Positions 1 through 5,539 of a stretch of DNA of 5,621 nt are shown here, one piece after another (the stretch's first letter is position 1; every line of letters begins with the position of its first letter). The notes beneath the pieces are model-generated. The model searched no databases, was not told the DNA's origin, and was given only the letters and a program-made list of their open reading frames with translations. The stretch is from the NCBI GenBank assembly GCA_021812845.1, contig JAKAML010000114.1:1-5621 (forward strand), in the 5' to 3' direction. The translations under genes were made by a program, and so were the position numbers. Source of the DNA: Pseudomonadota bacterium. GTDB lineage: Bacteria; Pseudomonadota; Alphaproteobacteria; Rhizobiales; Hyphomicrobiaceae.

Positions 1-86
1 AAGCCGGCGTGGACGGCAATCGCCGACGCGATCAGAGCGATGCCGCCGCGCTGACGATCGTGCCGCCGGAACGACCGGCGCCCCAC
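1..86 (-). CDS. Possible start of a membrane protein gene, cut by the window edge
   Basis: Downstream of the glycosyltransferase and in another frame, a GTG codon at 86-84 opens a frame that stays open to base 1. It reads M-G-R-R-S-F-R-R-H-D-R-Q-R-G-G, then I-A-L-I-A-S-A-I-A-V-H-A-G. A positively charged start followed by a hydrophobic stretch is what the first membrane segment of an inner-membrane protein looks like, such as a polysaccharide polymerase, ligase or acyltransferase in this kind of locus. It would overlap the end of the glycosyltransferase by 55 bases. No well-spaced Shine-Dalgarno sequence precedes the GTG: the GGGAG run directly abuts it, which is too close. The call rests on about 28 codons. 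The function cannot be named, and the true start may lie to the left of the window. Confidence 0.33.
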   Translation of the reverse strand, partial: MGRRSFRRHDRQRGGIALIASAIAVHAG

Positions 87-1276
87 CTCCCGCGTTGCAG
101 CTCGCGGTGGTTCTCGTAGCAGATCGAGAGCTGCCGCTCGGGCGTGAAGTCGCGGATCTCGTGCGACACACCCTCGGGCGTCACCTCGCCCGCCCGCATC
201 CTGACGCGCATGTCGGCGAACGCCGCGGCGAGCCGCGCCGCCATGTCGTCCTCGCTCGCCGACCGCGCGACGAGACGACCCGAAACGCCGTCCTTGATGA
301 CGCTCGCGAGCTGCGGCAGGTGGATCGCGCACACCGGGCGCCCCACGCCCAGGGTTTCCAATACCGAGAACGGCATCCCCTCGAACTCGGAGGTGAGGAT
401 GCCCGCGTGCACCCGACCGAGCACCTCGGCCACGCCGTCGGCCGTCTTGAACCCGTGCAGCGTCGTGATGTCACGGATTGCCGCGAACTCGGGGAACCGC
501 TCCGGGTCGCTCGTTCCCATGTAGTGGAACTCGACGCCCGGGATTCCCATCTCCCGCAACTTCGCCACCGACTTGAACATCAGGGGCGGCACCTTGAACA
601 GATCGAGCCGGCCCGCGAACGCGATCCGGAAGCCGTCGTCGGGCGGATAGGGCCGCGTCGCGAACGTCCGCGTATCGACCCACGTCGACAGCGTGTCGAT
701 CTTCCCGGCCGCGAACGGATAGGTCGCGCGGATGCGCTCGGTGATGATCGGGTTGACGCACAGGAACTTGTCGCACGCCTTGACCGCCAGCCACTCGTTC
801 ATGTTGTGCACGTAGCGGTAGCTCTTCAGGAGGCTGTCCATCTGCCGCTTCGGCGCGCCCTCCCCGTGCAGCATCTGCACGAACGGGATGCCGAGCATCC
901 GCACGAGCGTCGCGAACTCGACCCGCTGCAGATCGACGCTGGTCGGCCGCTCCCGCAGCGCACGCCGCACCGCCGGCAGGTGCCGCAGCAGACCCTGCAT
1001 GAATTGGAAGTTGATCGACTGGCGGATGCTCCGCGCCGCCTCGCGCGCCTTGTCGTCCGGAAATGAAAGCACCGGCAGGAACTCGAACGACCGGCCGCGC
1101 AGCTCGACCGTGGAAACCTCGCCGAGCGTGCGGTCGCCCAGCGCGTCGACGCCGATCATCAGGAACGTGAAGTCCTCGGGCAGGAACGCGATCATGTCGC
1201 GGATGAAGGTCTCGAGCCCGCCGACCTTGGCGCCGCGGGGATCGAACGAATGGATCACGCACAACCGATGCTTCAT
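32..1276 (-). CDS. Glycosyltransferase family 4 (GT-B fold) protein
   Basis: A 414-residue cytoplasmic or membrane-associated glycosyltransferase, expected to move a sugar from a nucleotide-sugar donor to a growing lipid-linked or surface glycan. The N-terminal half carries GGLETFIRD (19-27), the glycine-rich loop of the acceptor-side Rossmann domain, and HGEG (137-140). The C-terminal donor domain begins near IAFAGRLDLFK (218-228), with the usual R-x4-K pair (R223, K228). It contains the retaining-GT motif E-x7-E: E299 in EFEGMP and E307 in SVLET. Length is normal for GT4. The frame is open up to 1648, but the extra 124 residues are Arg/Pro/Gly-rich and overlap the flippase gene, so the ATG at 1276 (MKHRLCVIHS) is chosen; it gives the normal beta-strand start. 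The ribosome site is weak. The gene lies 94 bases behind the flippase on the same strand and is probably cotranscribed. Donor and acceptor sugars cannot be told from sequence. Confidence 0.93.
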   Translation of the reverse strand: MKHRLCVIHSFDPRGAKVGGLETFIRDMIAFLPEDFTFLMIGVDALGDRTLGEVSTVELRGRSFEFLPVLSFPDDKAREAARSIRQSINFQFMQGLLRHLPAVRRALRERPTSVDLQRVEFATLVRMLGIPFVQMLHGEGAPKRQMDSLLKSYRYVHNMNEWLAVKACDKFLCVNPIITERIRATYPFAAGKIDTLSTWVDTRTFATRPYPPDDGFRIAFAGRLDLFKVPPLMFKSVAKLREMGIPGVEFHYMGTSDPERFPEFAAIRDITTLHGFKTADGVAEVLGRVHAGILTSEFEGMPFSVLETLGVGRPVCAIHLPQLASVIKDGVSGRLVARSASEDDMAARLAAAFADMRVRMRAGEVTPEGVSHEIRDFTPERQLSICYENHRELQRGRWGAGRSGGTIVSAAASL

Positions 1277-1370
1277 GACTTGTCTCTGCCTTTCGCCGCC
1301 CGTCGCCGGCACCCGCCGCACCCTTCGCCCCAACGACAATTCGATCCGCACCCGTCCGCCCGGCCGAGGC

Positions 1371-2807
1371 TCAGCGCCCGAGCGCCCTCGCCGCCCATCC
1401 GGCCGCGAGCCGCGTCTCGGCCGGATAGAACGCGGCCAGCAACGCCCCGTAGACCGCCGTGCCGGCGGCCATGGCGAGCGCCAGGCTCGCGACCGTCGGC
1501 ACCGTCGGCAGCAGCCCCACGGCGAGCCCCATGACCGCCGCCGCTGCGAGGATCCGCACGCCGTCCCGAAGCGGCAGCGCGAAGCGGTACCAGCGCCACG
1601 CCACCACGAGCGTCCCGACGAGGCTGACCAGGGCGCCCACCGCCGCACCCTCGACCGCTCCCGTCAATCCGCCGAGCCACAGCCCGATACCTGCACCGAC
1701 CACCGTCAGCGCCGCGTCCACCACGTCGTTGACCAGCGGCACCTCCGGCTTCTCGTTGAGCAGGAACACCTGCTCGCCGAAGTGCAGGCGGAAGTTCCTG
1801 AGCGCGCCCGATACGATGGCGAGCGGCAGCACCTCGACCGTGATCTCGCGATAGGTCTCGGCAATGACGAGCCGCACCAAGGGCTCGCTGACCGCGAACA
1901 GCCCCGCCGCCGCCGGCGCCAGCGCCGCGAGCAGCAGCACGCCGTTGCGCTCGAGCTGGGCCTGCCCCTCCGCCATGCCGCCCTCGCGCGCCCGCTTGAC
2001 GGCCAGCGGGAATGCCGCCGCGGTCACCAGCATCGACGCGAACCCCGCGGCGCGGAGGCCGAGCGCCCATCCGACCGTGACGAGACCGACCGCGGCGGCG
2101 CCCTCGGTCCATTCGAGCACGAACCGCACGCCGTTGTTCGCGACCCACACCAGCACCGCGCCGAACGTCAGCGGCAGGCCATACTTCAACGCCGCCTGCA
2201 CCATGTCGCGCTGCGCCGCGCGCGGGCTCCTGCCGACGCCGAGACGGGCGAACGCGATGAGCAGCGACAGCACCTGCGCCGCCGCATAGCCCCACAGCAC
2301 CGACGAGGCGGTCGGTCCCAGGATCTCGACCAGCACGAGGCCGATCACGAGCCCGAGCACCGGCCACACCGACTGCAGCACCGTGTAGGCGAGGGTATCG
2401 GCCTCGGTCCGGGCGCGATCGGTCAGGTGCGTTACGAGCGCCCGGCTCGCCATGTAGACCGCACTCGCCGCGACCATGCCGGGCGTCAGCACGACCGACG
2501 TCAGCCATGGCAGCAGCAGCGCCGCCGCGAACGTCGCCGCCGTCGCCGCCAGGAAAAGCAAGAGCTCGGTGTCGAGATAGGACTGGCGCGCATCGGCCCC
2601 GCCCGTGCCGTCGAAATAGCGCACGGTGTAGAGGCCGAACCAGAACAGCGTGCCGAGATAGACGAGTTCCTGCGCCGCCACGATCAGCGCGAAGGCGCCC
2701 ATCTCCGCCGGCGGCAGGTAGTAGGTCCACACCACCGCCGACACGAACTGGAAGACGGGCCCGACGATCTGCGCCGGCAGGTAGAGTATGGTCTGTCGGA
2801 GCAGCAT
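1371..2807 (-). CDS. Oligosaccharide flippase (Wzx/PST type, MOP superfamily)
   Basis: A 478-residue integral inner-membrane protein, likely a transporter that flips lipid-linked oligosaccharide units to the periplasmic face. It is very hydrophobic, with about 12 to 14 predicted membrane segments spread over its length (for example around 12-30, 37-60, 82-100, 145-163, 168-187, 240-262, 288-306, 365-382, 386-404, 417-433 and 438-459). The N-terminal segment (MLLRQTILYLPAQIVGPVFQ) and a charged loop before the second half (KRAREGG, 271-277) fit the polysaccharide biosynthesis transporter family. Length is typical. The ATG at 2807 is preferred because it follows GAGGA closely (spacing is a little short) and starts right before the first membrane helix. 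The same frame runs on to 2984, but the extra 59 residues are Arg-rich and look non-coding. It is the first gene of the minus-strand group, with the glycosyltransferase downstream. The exact substrate is unknown. A symbol such as wzx is not assigned, because these transporters diverge too far for naming by eye. Confidence 0.88.
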   Translation of the reverse strand: MLLRQTILYLPAQIVGPVFQFVSAVVWTYYLPPAEMGAFALIVAAQELVYLGTLFWFGLYTVRYFDGTGGADARQSYLDTELLLFLAATAATFAAALLLPWLTSVVLTPGMVAASAVYMASRALVTHLTDRARTEADTLAYTVLQSVWPVLGLVIGLVLVEILGPTASSVLWGYAAAQVLSLLIAFARLGVGRSPRAAQRDMVQAALKYGLPLTFGAVLVWVANNGVRFVLEWTEGAAAVGLVTVGWALGLRAAGFASMLVTAAAFPLAVKRAREGGMAEGQAQLERNGVLLLAALAPAAAGLFAVSEPLVRLVIAETYREITVEVLPLAIVSGALRNFRLHFGEQVFLLNEKPEVPLVNDVVDAALTVVGAGIGLWLGGLTGAVEGAAVGALVSLVGTLVVAWRWYRFALPLRDGVRILAAAAVMGLAVGLLPTVPTVASLALAMAAGTAVYGALLAAFYPAETRLAAGWAARALGR

Positions 2808-3140
2808 GGTCCTCGTGTCACGGCCGCGGCGGTGTCCACCGCCTCGTACCGGGTGTAACGGCCTTGCGGGCCTGCTCCGAGCCCCGAGGCGCGGCGCACG
2901 CTCTCTTCTCACGCCCGGCCGGGCCTTCGCAATGCGCCGAAGGCCGCGCAGCACCGTGGACGCCGTCCACCCGGATTCCGGCATACACTCCAGGTGGGTG
3001 CATTGTTCATGCCGACACCACCGGACCGCCGGACTGGCCAGTGTTCAATAGCCGCTGGACCGGCACGTCGATTGCTCTAATGGACTGATGACGCCCGCAA
3101 CCTCCGCCATCCGAACCCTTCAAGTCCCGACGACACGCCG
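2808..3140. promoter_or_regulatory. Divergent intergenic region between the flippase and the propeller protein
   Basis: These 333 bases separate two genes read away from each other, so promoters for both directions should lie here. No good sigma-70 pair was found on either strand. The best hexamer is TCTAAT at 3076-3081 on the plus strand (5 of 6 to TATAAT), but nothing like TTGACA lies 16 to 18 bases before it. The region does hold short perfect inverted repeats: GGCGGTG/CACCGCC (2828-2843), GGCCTTCG/CGAAGGCC (2922-2945), GTGGACG/CGTCCAC around one base (2956-2970), CCGGA/TCCGG (2971-2981) and ACTGGCCAGT (3033-3042). Short GC-rich palindromes occur by chance in such DNA, so operator function is only a possibility. 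No small gene with a convincing start and composition was seen. Confidence 0.5.
2956..2970. promoter_or_regulatory. Possible operator: 15-base perfect palindrome
   Basis: GTGGACG-C-CGTCCAC is a perfect dyad of two 7-base arms around one central base. It sits about 150 bases before the flippase start and 171 bases before the divergent gene. This size and symmetry suit binding by a dimeric regulator. It is followed at once by a second dyad, CCGGA-T-TCCGG (2971-2981). There is no run of T next to it, so it is unlikely to be a terminator. Which regulator would bind is unknown. Confidence 0.3.
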
Positions 3141-4763
3141 ATGCGCATCTCGCTGATCCTCGACACCCGCGCTCCGTTGCGCTGGCATGGCTGGCTCGCA
3201 GCCGAGCTGGCGGCGCGCGGGCTCGTCCGGATCGGGCTCGGCACCGCAGCGAGCCATCGCGCACCCGCCGGGGGCGGCAACGGGCCCGGCCGCCGGGACA
3301 CGTCCGGCGCACCGGCAGCGGCCGCGCTGCTGCTCCGGCTCGAGCGCGCCGCCGGCCGCGCGCCGCACCCGTCCCCGTTCGACGTGCTCGCGGCCTCAGA
3401 TCCGCTGCTCGGTGCCCTGTCCCAGGGTGAGACGGTCGCGGACGCCACGGCCGACCTCGCCATCGATCTCTGCGACCCGGGCCGGTCTCGCGATGCGGCG
3501 GGCGCCACCGCGGGCAGCGCCCCGTCCCTCCGCCCGGCCGCCCCCGCGCGGCGCCTCCGGCCGCTCTACGACGGAAGGCCGGGTGCGGCTTCGCTGTGGG
3601 CCGCCCTGCTCGCGGGGCGCGCGCCCGTCGTCTCGGTGTCGTGCGACGACGGCTCGCCCGCGGAATCGAGAGCCGTCCCCTACGCCCTGCCCGCGCTCGA
3701 GGACCCGCAGCTGCTCGACGCCTCGGCGGCGATGGTCCTGGCGCGTGTCGCCGAGGCGCTCGCCGCCGCCGCCGCCGATCTGGCCCGCCGCCGGCCGCTG
3801 ACGCCGCGCGTCGCGGGACCGATACCGAGGACCGCCGCCGGCGCGGGCACCGCGGCCCGCTTCGTCGCCGCGACCCTCGCCGCAAAGGGCCGGCGCTGGC
3901 TCGACCGCCGCAGCACGCCGCCCGGCCAGTGGCGCGTCGGCTACCGCGCCGGTCACGGCAGCCGCACCGGAACGGCGCGCCCGCTCGACCTCGCGGACTT
4001 CACGCTGCTGCCGGACGATGGCCGGCGGTATTATGCCGACCCGTTCCTGTTCCAGCACCAGGGCCAATTGCACCTCTTCGTCGAGGAGTTCCCCTTCGCC
4101 ACGCGGCGCGGCCTGATCGCGCACGCCGTGCTCGGGCCCGACGGCCGCTTCCCGACGCCGCGGCCACTGCTCGAGCGCGAGACCCACCTCTCCTATCCGC
4201 AGGTCTTCGCACACGACGGCCGGGTTTGGATGATCCCCGAGAGCTCCGCCGGCGGCGGGATCGACCTCTATCGCGCCGATCCGTTTCCAGGCCGCTTCGC
4301 GCTCCACGCGCGCCTCCTCGACGGCCCCTATCACGATGCGACGCTGTTCGCCCGCAACGGCCGCCTGTGGCTCGCGGCCGGCAGCCAGACGCTGGCCGGC
4401 ACCCGCGCCGGGTCGAGCTGGGACGCGCTGTCGCTGTTCTTCGCCGACCACCTCGAAGGTCCGTGGACGCCGCATCCGATGAACCCCGTCGTCGTCGATC
4501 GGCGCGGCGCGCGCCCGGCCGGCGAGATGTTCGAGGCCGACGGGGCGCTGTGGCGACCGGCCCAGGACTGCTCCCAGGGCTACGGTTGGGCGCTCACGCT
4601 GTGCCGCGTCGAGCGCCTGACCACGGAGGACTACGCCGAGACGCCGACGGCCCGCCTCGCCGTCGCCGGAACCCTGCGCGCGGCCGCCGGTCCCTTCGGC
4701 CCGCACACGCTCAACTCGGCCGGCGGGTACGAGGCGATCGACATCTTCTCCCCGCCGTCCTGA
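3141..4763 (+). CDS. Two-part protein with GINT1-N-like (GH43-like) beta-propeller domain
   Basis: A 540-residue protein with no clear signal peptide or membrane helix. The C-terminal half (about 263-540) carries motifs known from the five-bladed, GH43-like propeller at the N-terminus of plant glucosamine inositolphosphorylceramide transferase and from many bacterial proteins: YYADPFLF (297-304), LSYPQVF (350-356), MIPESS (364-369), DATLF (399-403), HPMNPVVVD (445-453), RPAQDCSQGYG (472-482) and HTLNSAGGYEAIDIF (522-536). The N-terminal half starts with a Rossmann-like strand (MRISLILD) and includes ADLAIDL (104-110) and LRPLYDGRPG (139-148), resembling the degenerate formyltransferase-like part that often precedes this propeller in bacteria. 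Residues 40-60 and 115-137 look like low-complexity linkers. The plant GT64 catalytic domain is absent, so transferase activity should not be assumed. The ATG at 3141 has no good Shine-Dalgarno but gives a natural first strand, and no upstream in-frame start was found. It is divergent from the flippase and glycosyltransferase genes, so a role in glycan assembly or modification is likely; the reaction is unknown. Confidence 0.8.
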   Translation: MRISLILDTRAPLRWHGWLAAELAARGLVRIGLGTAASHRAPAGGGNGPGRRDTSGAPAAAALLLRLERAAGRAPHPSPFDVLAASDPLLGALSQGETVADATADLAIDLCDPGRSRDAAGATAGSAPSLRPAAPARRLRPLYDGRPGAASLWAALLAGRAPVVSVSCDDGSPAESRAVPYALPALEDPQLLDASAAMVLARVAEALAAAAADLARRRPLTPRVAGPIPRTAAGAGTAARFVAATLAAKGRRWLDRRSTPPGQWRVGYRAGHGSRTGTARPLDLADFTLLPDDGRRYYADPFLFQHQGQLHLFVEEFPFATRRGLIAHAVLGPDGRFPTPRPLLERETHLSYPQVFAHDGRVWMIPESSAGGGIDLYRADPFPGRFALHARLLDGPYHDATLFARNGRLWLAAGSQTLAGTRAGSSWDALSLFFADHLEGPWTPHPMNPVVVDRRGARPAGEMFEADGALWRPAQDCSQGYGWALTLCRVERLTTEDYAETPTARLAVAGTLRAAAGPFGPHTLNSAGGYEAIDIFSPPS

Positions 4764-4779
4764 CAGCCCCGACGCAAGG

Positions 4780-4818
4780 CCGCGGCCGGCGACCGCGGTG
4801 TTGGCGCACGCACGCCAA
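4780..4818 (+). terminator. Two adjacent hairpins after the propeller gene, possible weak terminator
   Basis: Two stem-loops can form between the stop codon at 4763 and the tRNA: CCGCGG (4780-4785) with CCGCGG (4793-4798) around a 7-base loop, and TTGGCG (4801-4806) with CGCCAA (4813-4818) around a 6-base loop. Neither has a run of T after it, so efficient intrinsic termination is doubtful. The second overlaps the -35-like hexamer of the tRNA promoter. Confidence 0.25.
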
Positions 4819-4830
4819 TCGGTCTATAAC
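4801..4830 (+). promoter_or_regulatory. Promoter of the tRNA-Thr gene
   Basis: TTGGCG (4801-4806, 4 of 6 to TTGACA) and TATAAC (4825-4830, 5 of 6 to TATAAT) are 18 bases apart, which is the sigma-70 layout. The predicted start of transcription lies near 4837, only a few bases before the mature tRNA 5' end at 4841, giving a very short leader. No GC-rich stringent-type discriminator is certain, although the stretch after the -10 (CCCGCCCGG) is GC-rich, as in many stable RNA promoters. Confidence 0.55.
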
Positions 4831-4840
4831 CCGCCCGGAC

Positions 4841-4915
4841 GCCGGCTTAGCACAGTGGTAGTGCACCTGATTTGTAATCAGGGGGTCGCAGGTTCAAATC
4901 CTGCAGCCGGCACCA
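4841..4915 (+). tRNA. tRNA-Thr (anticodon UGU)
   Basis: A complete 75-base cloverleaf with encoded CCA. The acceptor stem GCCGGCT (4841-4847) pairs fully with AGCCGGC (4905-4911), the discriminator is A4912 and CCA is 4913-4915. The D stem is GCAC/GTGC (4850-4853 with 4861-4864) around AGTGGTA. The anticodon stem CCTGA/TCAGG (4866-4870 with 4878-4882) holds the loop TTTGTAA; TGT at 4873-4875 reads threonine codons ACA and, by wobble, ACG. The variable loop has 5 bases (4883-4887). The T stem GCAGG/CCTGC (4888-4892 with 4900-4904) carries loop TTCAAAT. All stems are perfect, so the gene is probably functional. The D loop, at 7 bases, is on the short side. The 3' half of a tRNA is a common integration site for phages and islands, and base composition changes right after this one. 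Confidence 0.97.
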
Positions 4916-4960
4916 ATGAAATCAAAGACTTAGTTAACATCTCCGGTCTCGCTGAAGCCC
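4905..4960 (+). other. Candidate attachment site and island boundary at the tRNA 3' end
   Basis: Directly after the CCA the sequence becomes AT-rich (ATGAAATCAAAGACTTAGTT at 4917-4936), unlike the very GC-rich genes to the left, and the next gene is phage-like. Tyrosine recombinases commonly use the T-arm and acceptor end of tRNA genes as a core site and restore the tRNA on insertion, which would fit the intact tRNA seen here. No tRNA terminator with a T run follows, as would be expected if the native flank had been displaced. There is no second copy of the tRNA end and no integrase gene in the window, so the site is inferred and its right limit is arbitrary. Confidence 0.35.
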
Positions 4961-4961
4961 G

Positions 4962-4982
4962 TGGCAAGCACATGGCAAGCAC
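4962..4982. repeat. Tandem direct repeat TGGCAAGCAC x2
   Basis: TGGCAAGCAC occurs at 4962-4971 and again at 4973-4982, with one base between, so the period is 11 bases, close to one helical turn. It lies about 50 bases beyond the tRNA end, in the gap before the phage-like gene. Same-face direct repeats of this kind next to an attachment site are typical of arm sites for an integrase or an excision factor, but a chance duplication is also possible. Confidence 0.6.
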
Positions 4983-5017
4983 GGGGATGAGGCCGAGCCA
5001 CCCCTTTACGGCGCACC

Positions 5018-5539
5018 TCACTCTTCGTCGTCGTCGCCGTCCCCCTCGGTCCCCGGCCCCTCGATCGCCGTCATGCCCGGCAGCCGCTCATCGACGGAGA
5101 TGACGCGGCCCAGGAGCTTCCGCTCAAGCTCACAAACCTTCTTCATGGCCTCGGCCTCGGACATGTTCGAGAAGTTCACGTTGACGGCAACGTCGGCGTC
5201 CCCCTTCGGCGCCCATCGCTCGGGATCGCGGACCTGAAGCAACCGTTCCGCCGCGCGCCAATCGCTCTCGCTGGCCTTCAGGATGCGGTCTTCCAGGGAA
5301 GCCGTGCCGTCGAGGATCGCATCGCATTCTTGATCGCGGAAGCCAGGATCGAGCTGCCGCCACTTGCAAACTGTCGTGAAGCTAATGCCGGCGAGCCCAG
5401 CTGAGCCGCGCAGGCTGATCCCGCGCCGCAGATGAGTCAGATAGTCCTCCCGAGCTTTCGCCAAGCGGAGCTGCTCGGGCGTTGCCCCGCTGCCGGGCCG
5501 GCACTTGTGACTACCCCGGCCGCTGACAGTCCGAGGCAC
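5018..5539 (-). CDS. Helix-turn-helix protein resembling phage terminase small subunit
   Basis: Reads as 173 residues from the GTG at 5539. A helix-turn-helix region (about 40-66: SLRGSAGLAGISFTTVCKW, then RQLDPGF) is followed by SDWRAAERLLQVRDPERWAP (92-111), a pattern usual in terminase small subunits and related phage HTH proteins, where the HTH part binds the packaging site. Residues 124-146 (NMSEAEAMKKVCELERKLLG) look like an oligomerising helix. The tail ends in an acidic run (GDGDDDEE). The start is unsure: no Shine-Dalgarno precedes the GTG, the frame stays open to the window edge without another ATG, GTG or TTG, and a TTG at 5464 would keep the whole HTH. The gene may therefore extend beyond the window. 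GC content is clearly lower than in the polysaccharide genes. It is read toward the tRNA. A regulator or transposase-like HTH protein is the main alternative. No large terminase subunit is visible. Confidence 0.68.
   Translation of the reverse strand: MPRTVSGRGSHKCRPGSGATPEQLRLAKAREDYLTHLRRGISLRGSAGLAGISFTTVCKWRQLDPGFRDQECDAILDGTASLEDRILKASESDWRAAERLLQVRDPERWAPKGDADVAVNVNFSNMSEAEAMKKVCELERKLLGRVISVDERLPGMTAIEGPGTEGDGDDDEE

Noticed and set aside
1277..1648. N-terminal extension of the glycosyltransferase frame (124 codons)
   Set aside because: Arg/Trp/Ser/Pro-rich with no fold pattern, and it overlaps the flippase 3' end. The ATG at 1276 gives the normal GT4 beginning.
888..2858. Long plus-strand open frame of 656 codons
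   Set aside because: It is antisense to the flippase and part of the glycosyltransferase, consists mostly of Arg, Gln, His, Asp and Pro, and has no domain pattern. It is a GC-rich shadow of the real minus-strand genes.
2922..2945. GGCCTTCG/CGAAGGCC hairpin as an intrinsic terminator
   Set aside because: There is no T run on either side, and it lies between divergent gene starts where no transcript should end. It is kept only as part of the inverted-repeat cluster.
2808..2984. N-terminal extension of the flippase frame (59 codons)
   Set aside because: Arg/Pro/Gly-rich and hydrophilic ahead of a clear first membrane helix. The ATG at 2807 has a Shine-Dalgarno-like GAGGA.
3396..4706. Minus-strand open frame of 436 codons opposite the propeller gene
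   Set aside because: Shadow frame with Arg/Gly/Ala/Glu composition. The plus-strand frame carries the recognised motifs.
3596..4861. Plus-strand frame of 421 codons inside the propeller gene
   Set aside because: Extreme Arg/Pro content and overlap of both a motif-bearing gene and the tRNA show it is not coding.
4871..4990. Minus-strand reading through the tRNA giving a GFEPATP-type peptide
   Set aside because: This peptide is the standard antisense artefact of tRNA T-arms and does not indicate an integrase C-terminus.
4798..5103. Plus-strand frame of 101 codons through the tRNA
   Set aside because: It contains the VAGSNPAAG-type peptide that arises from translating a tRNA sequence, a well-known false protein. 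The rest is antisense to the terminase-like gene.
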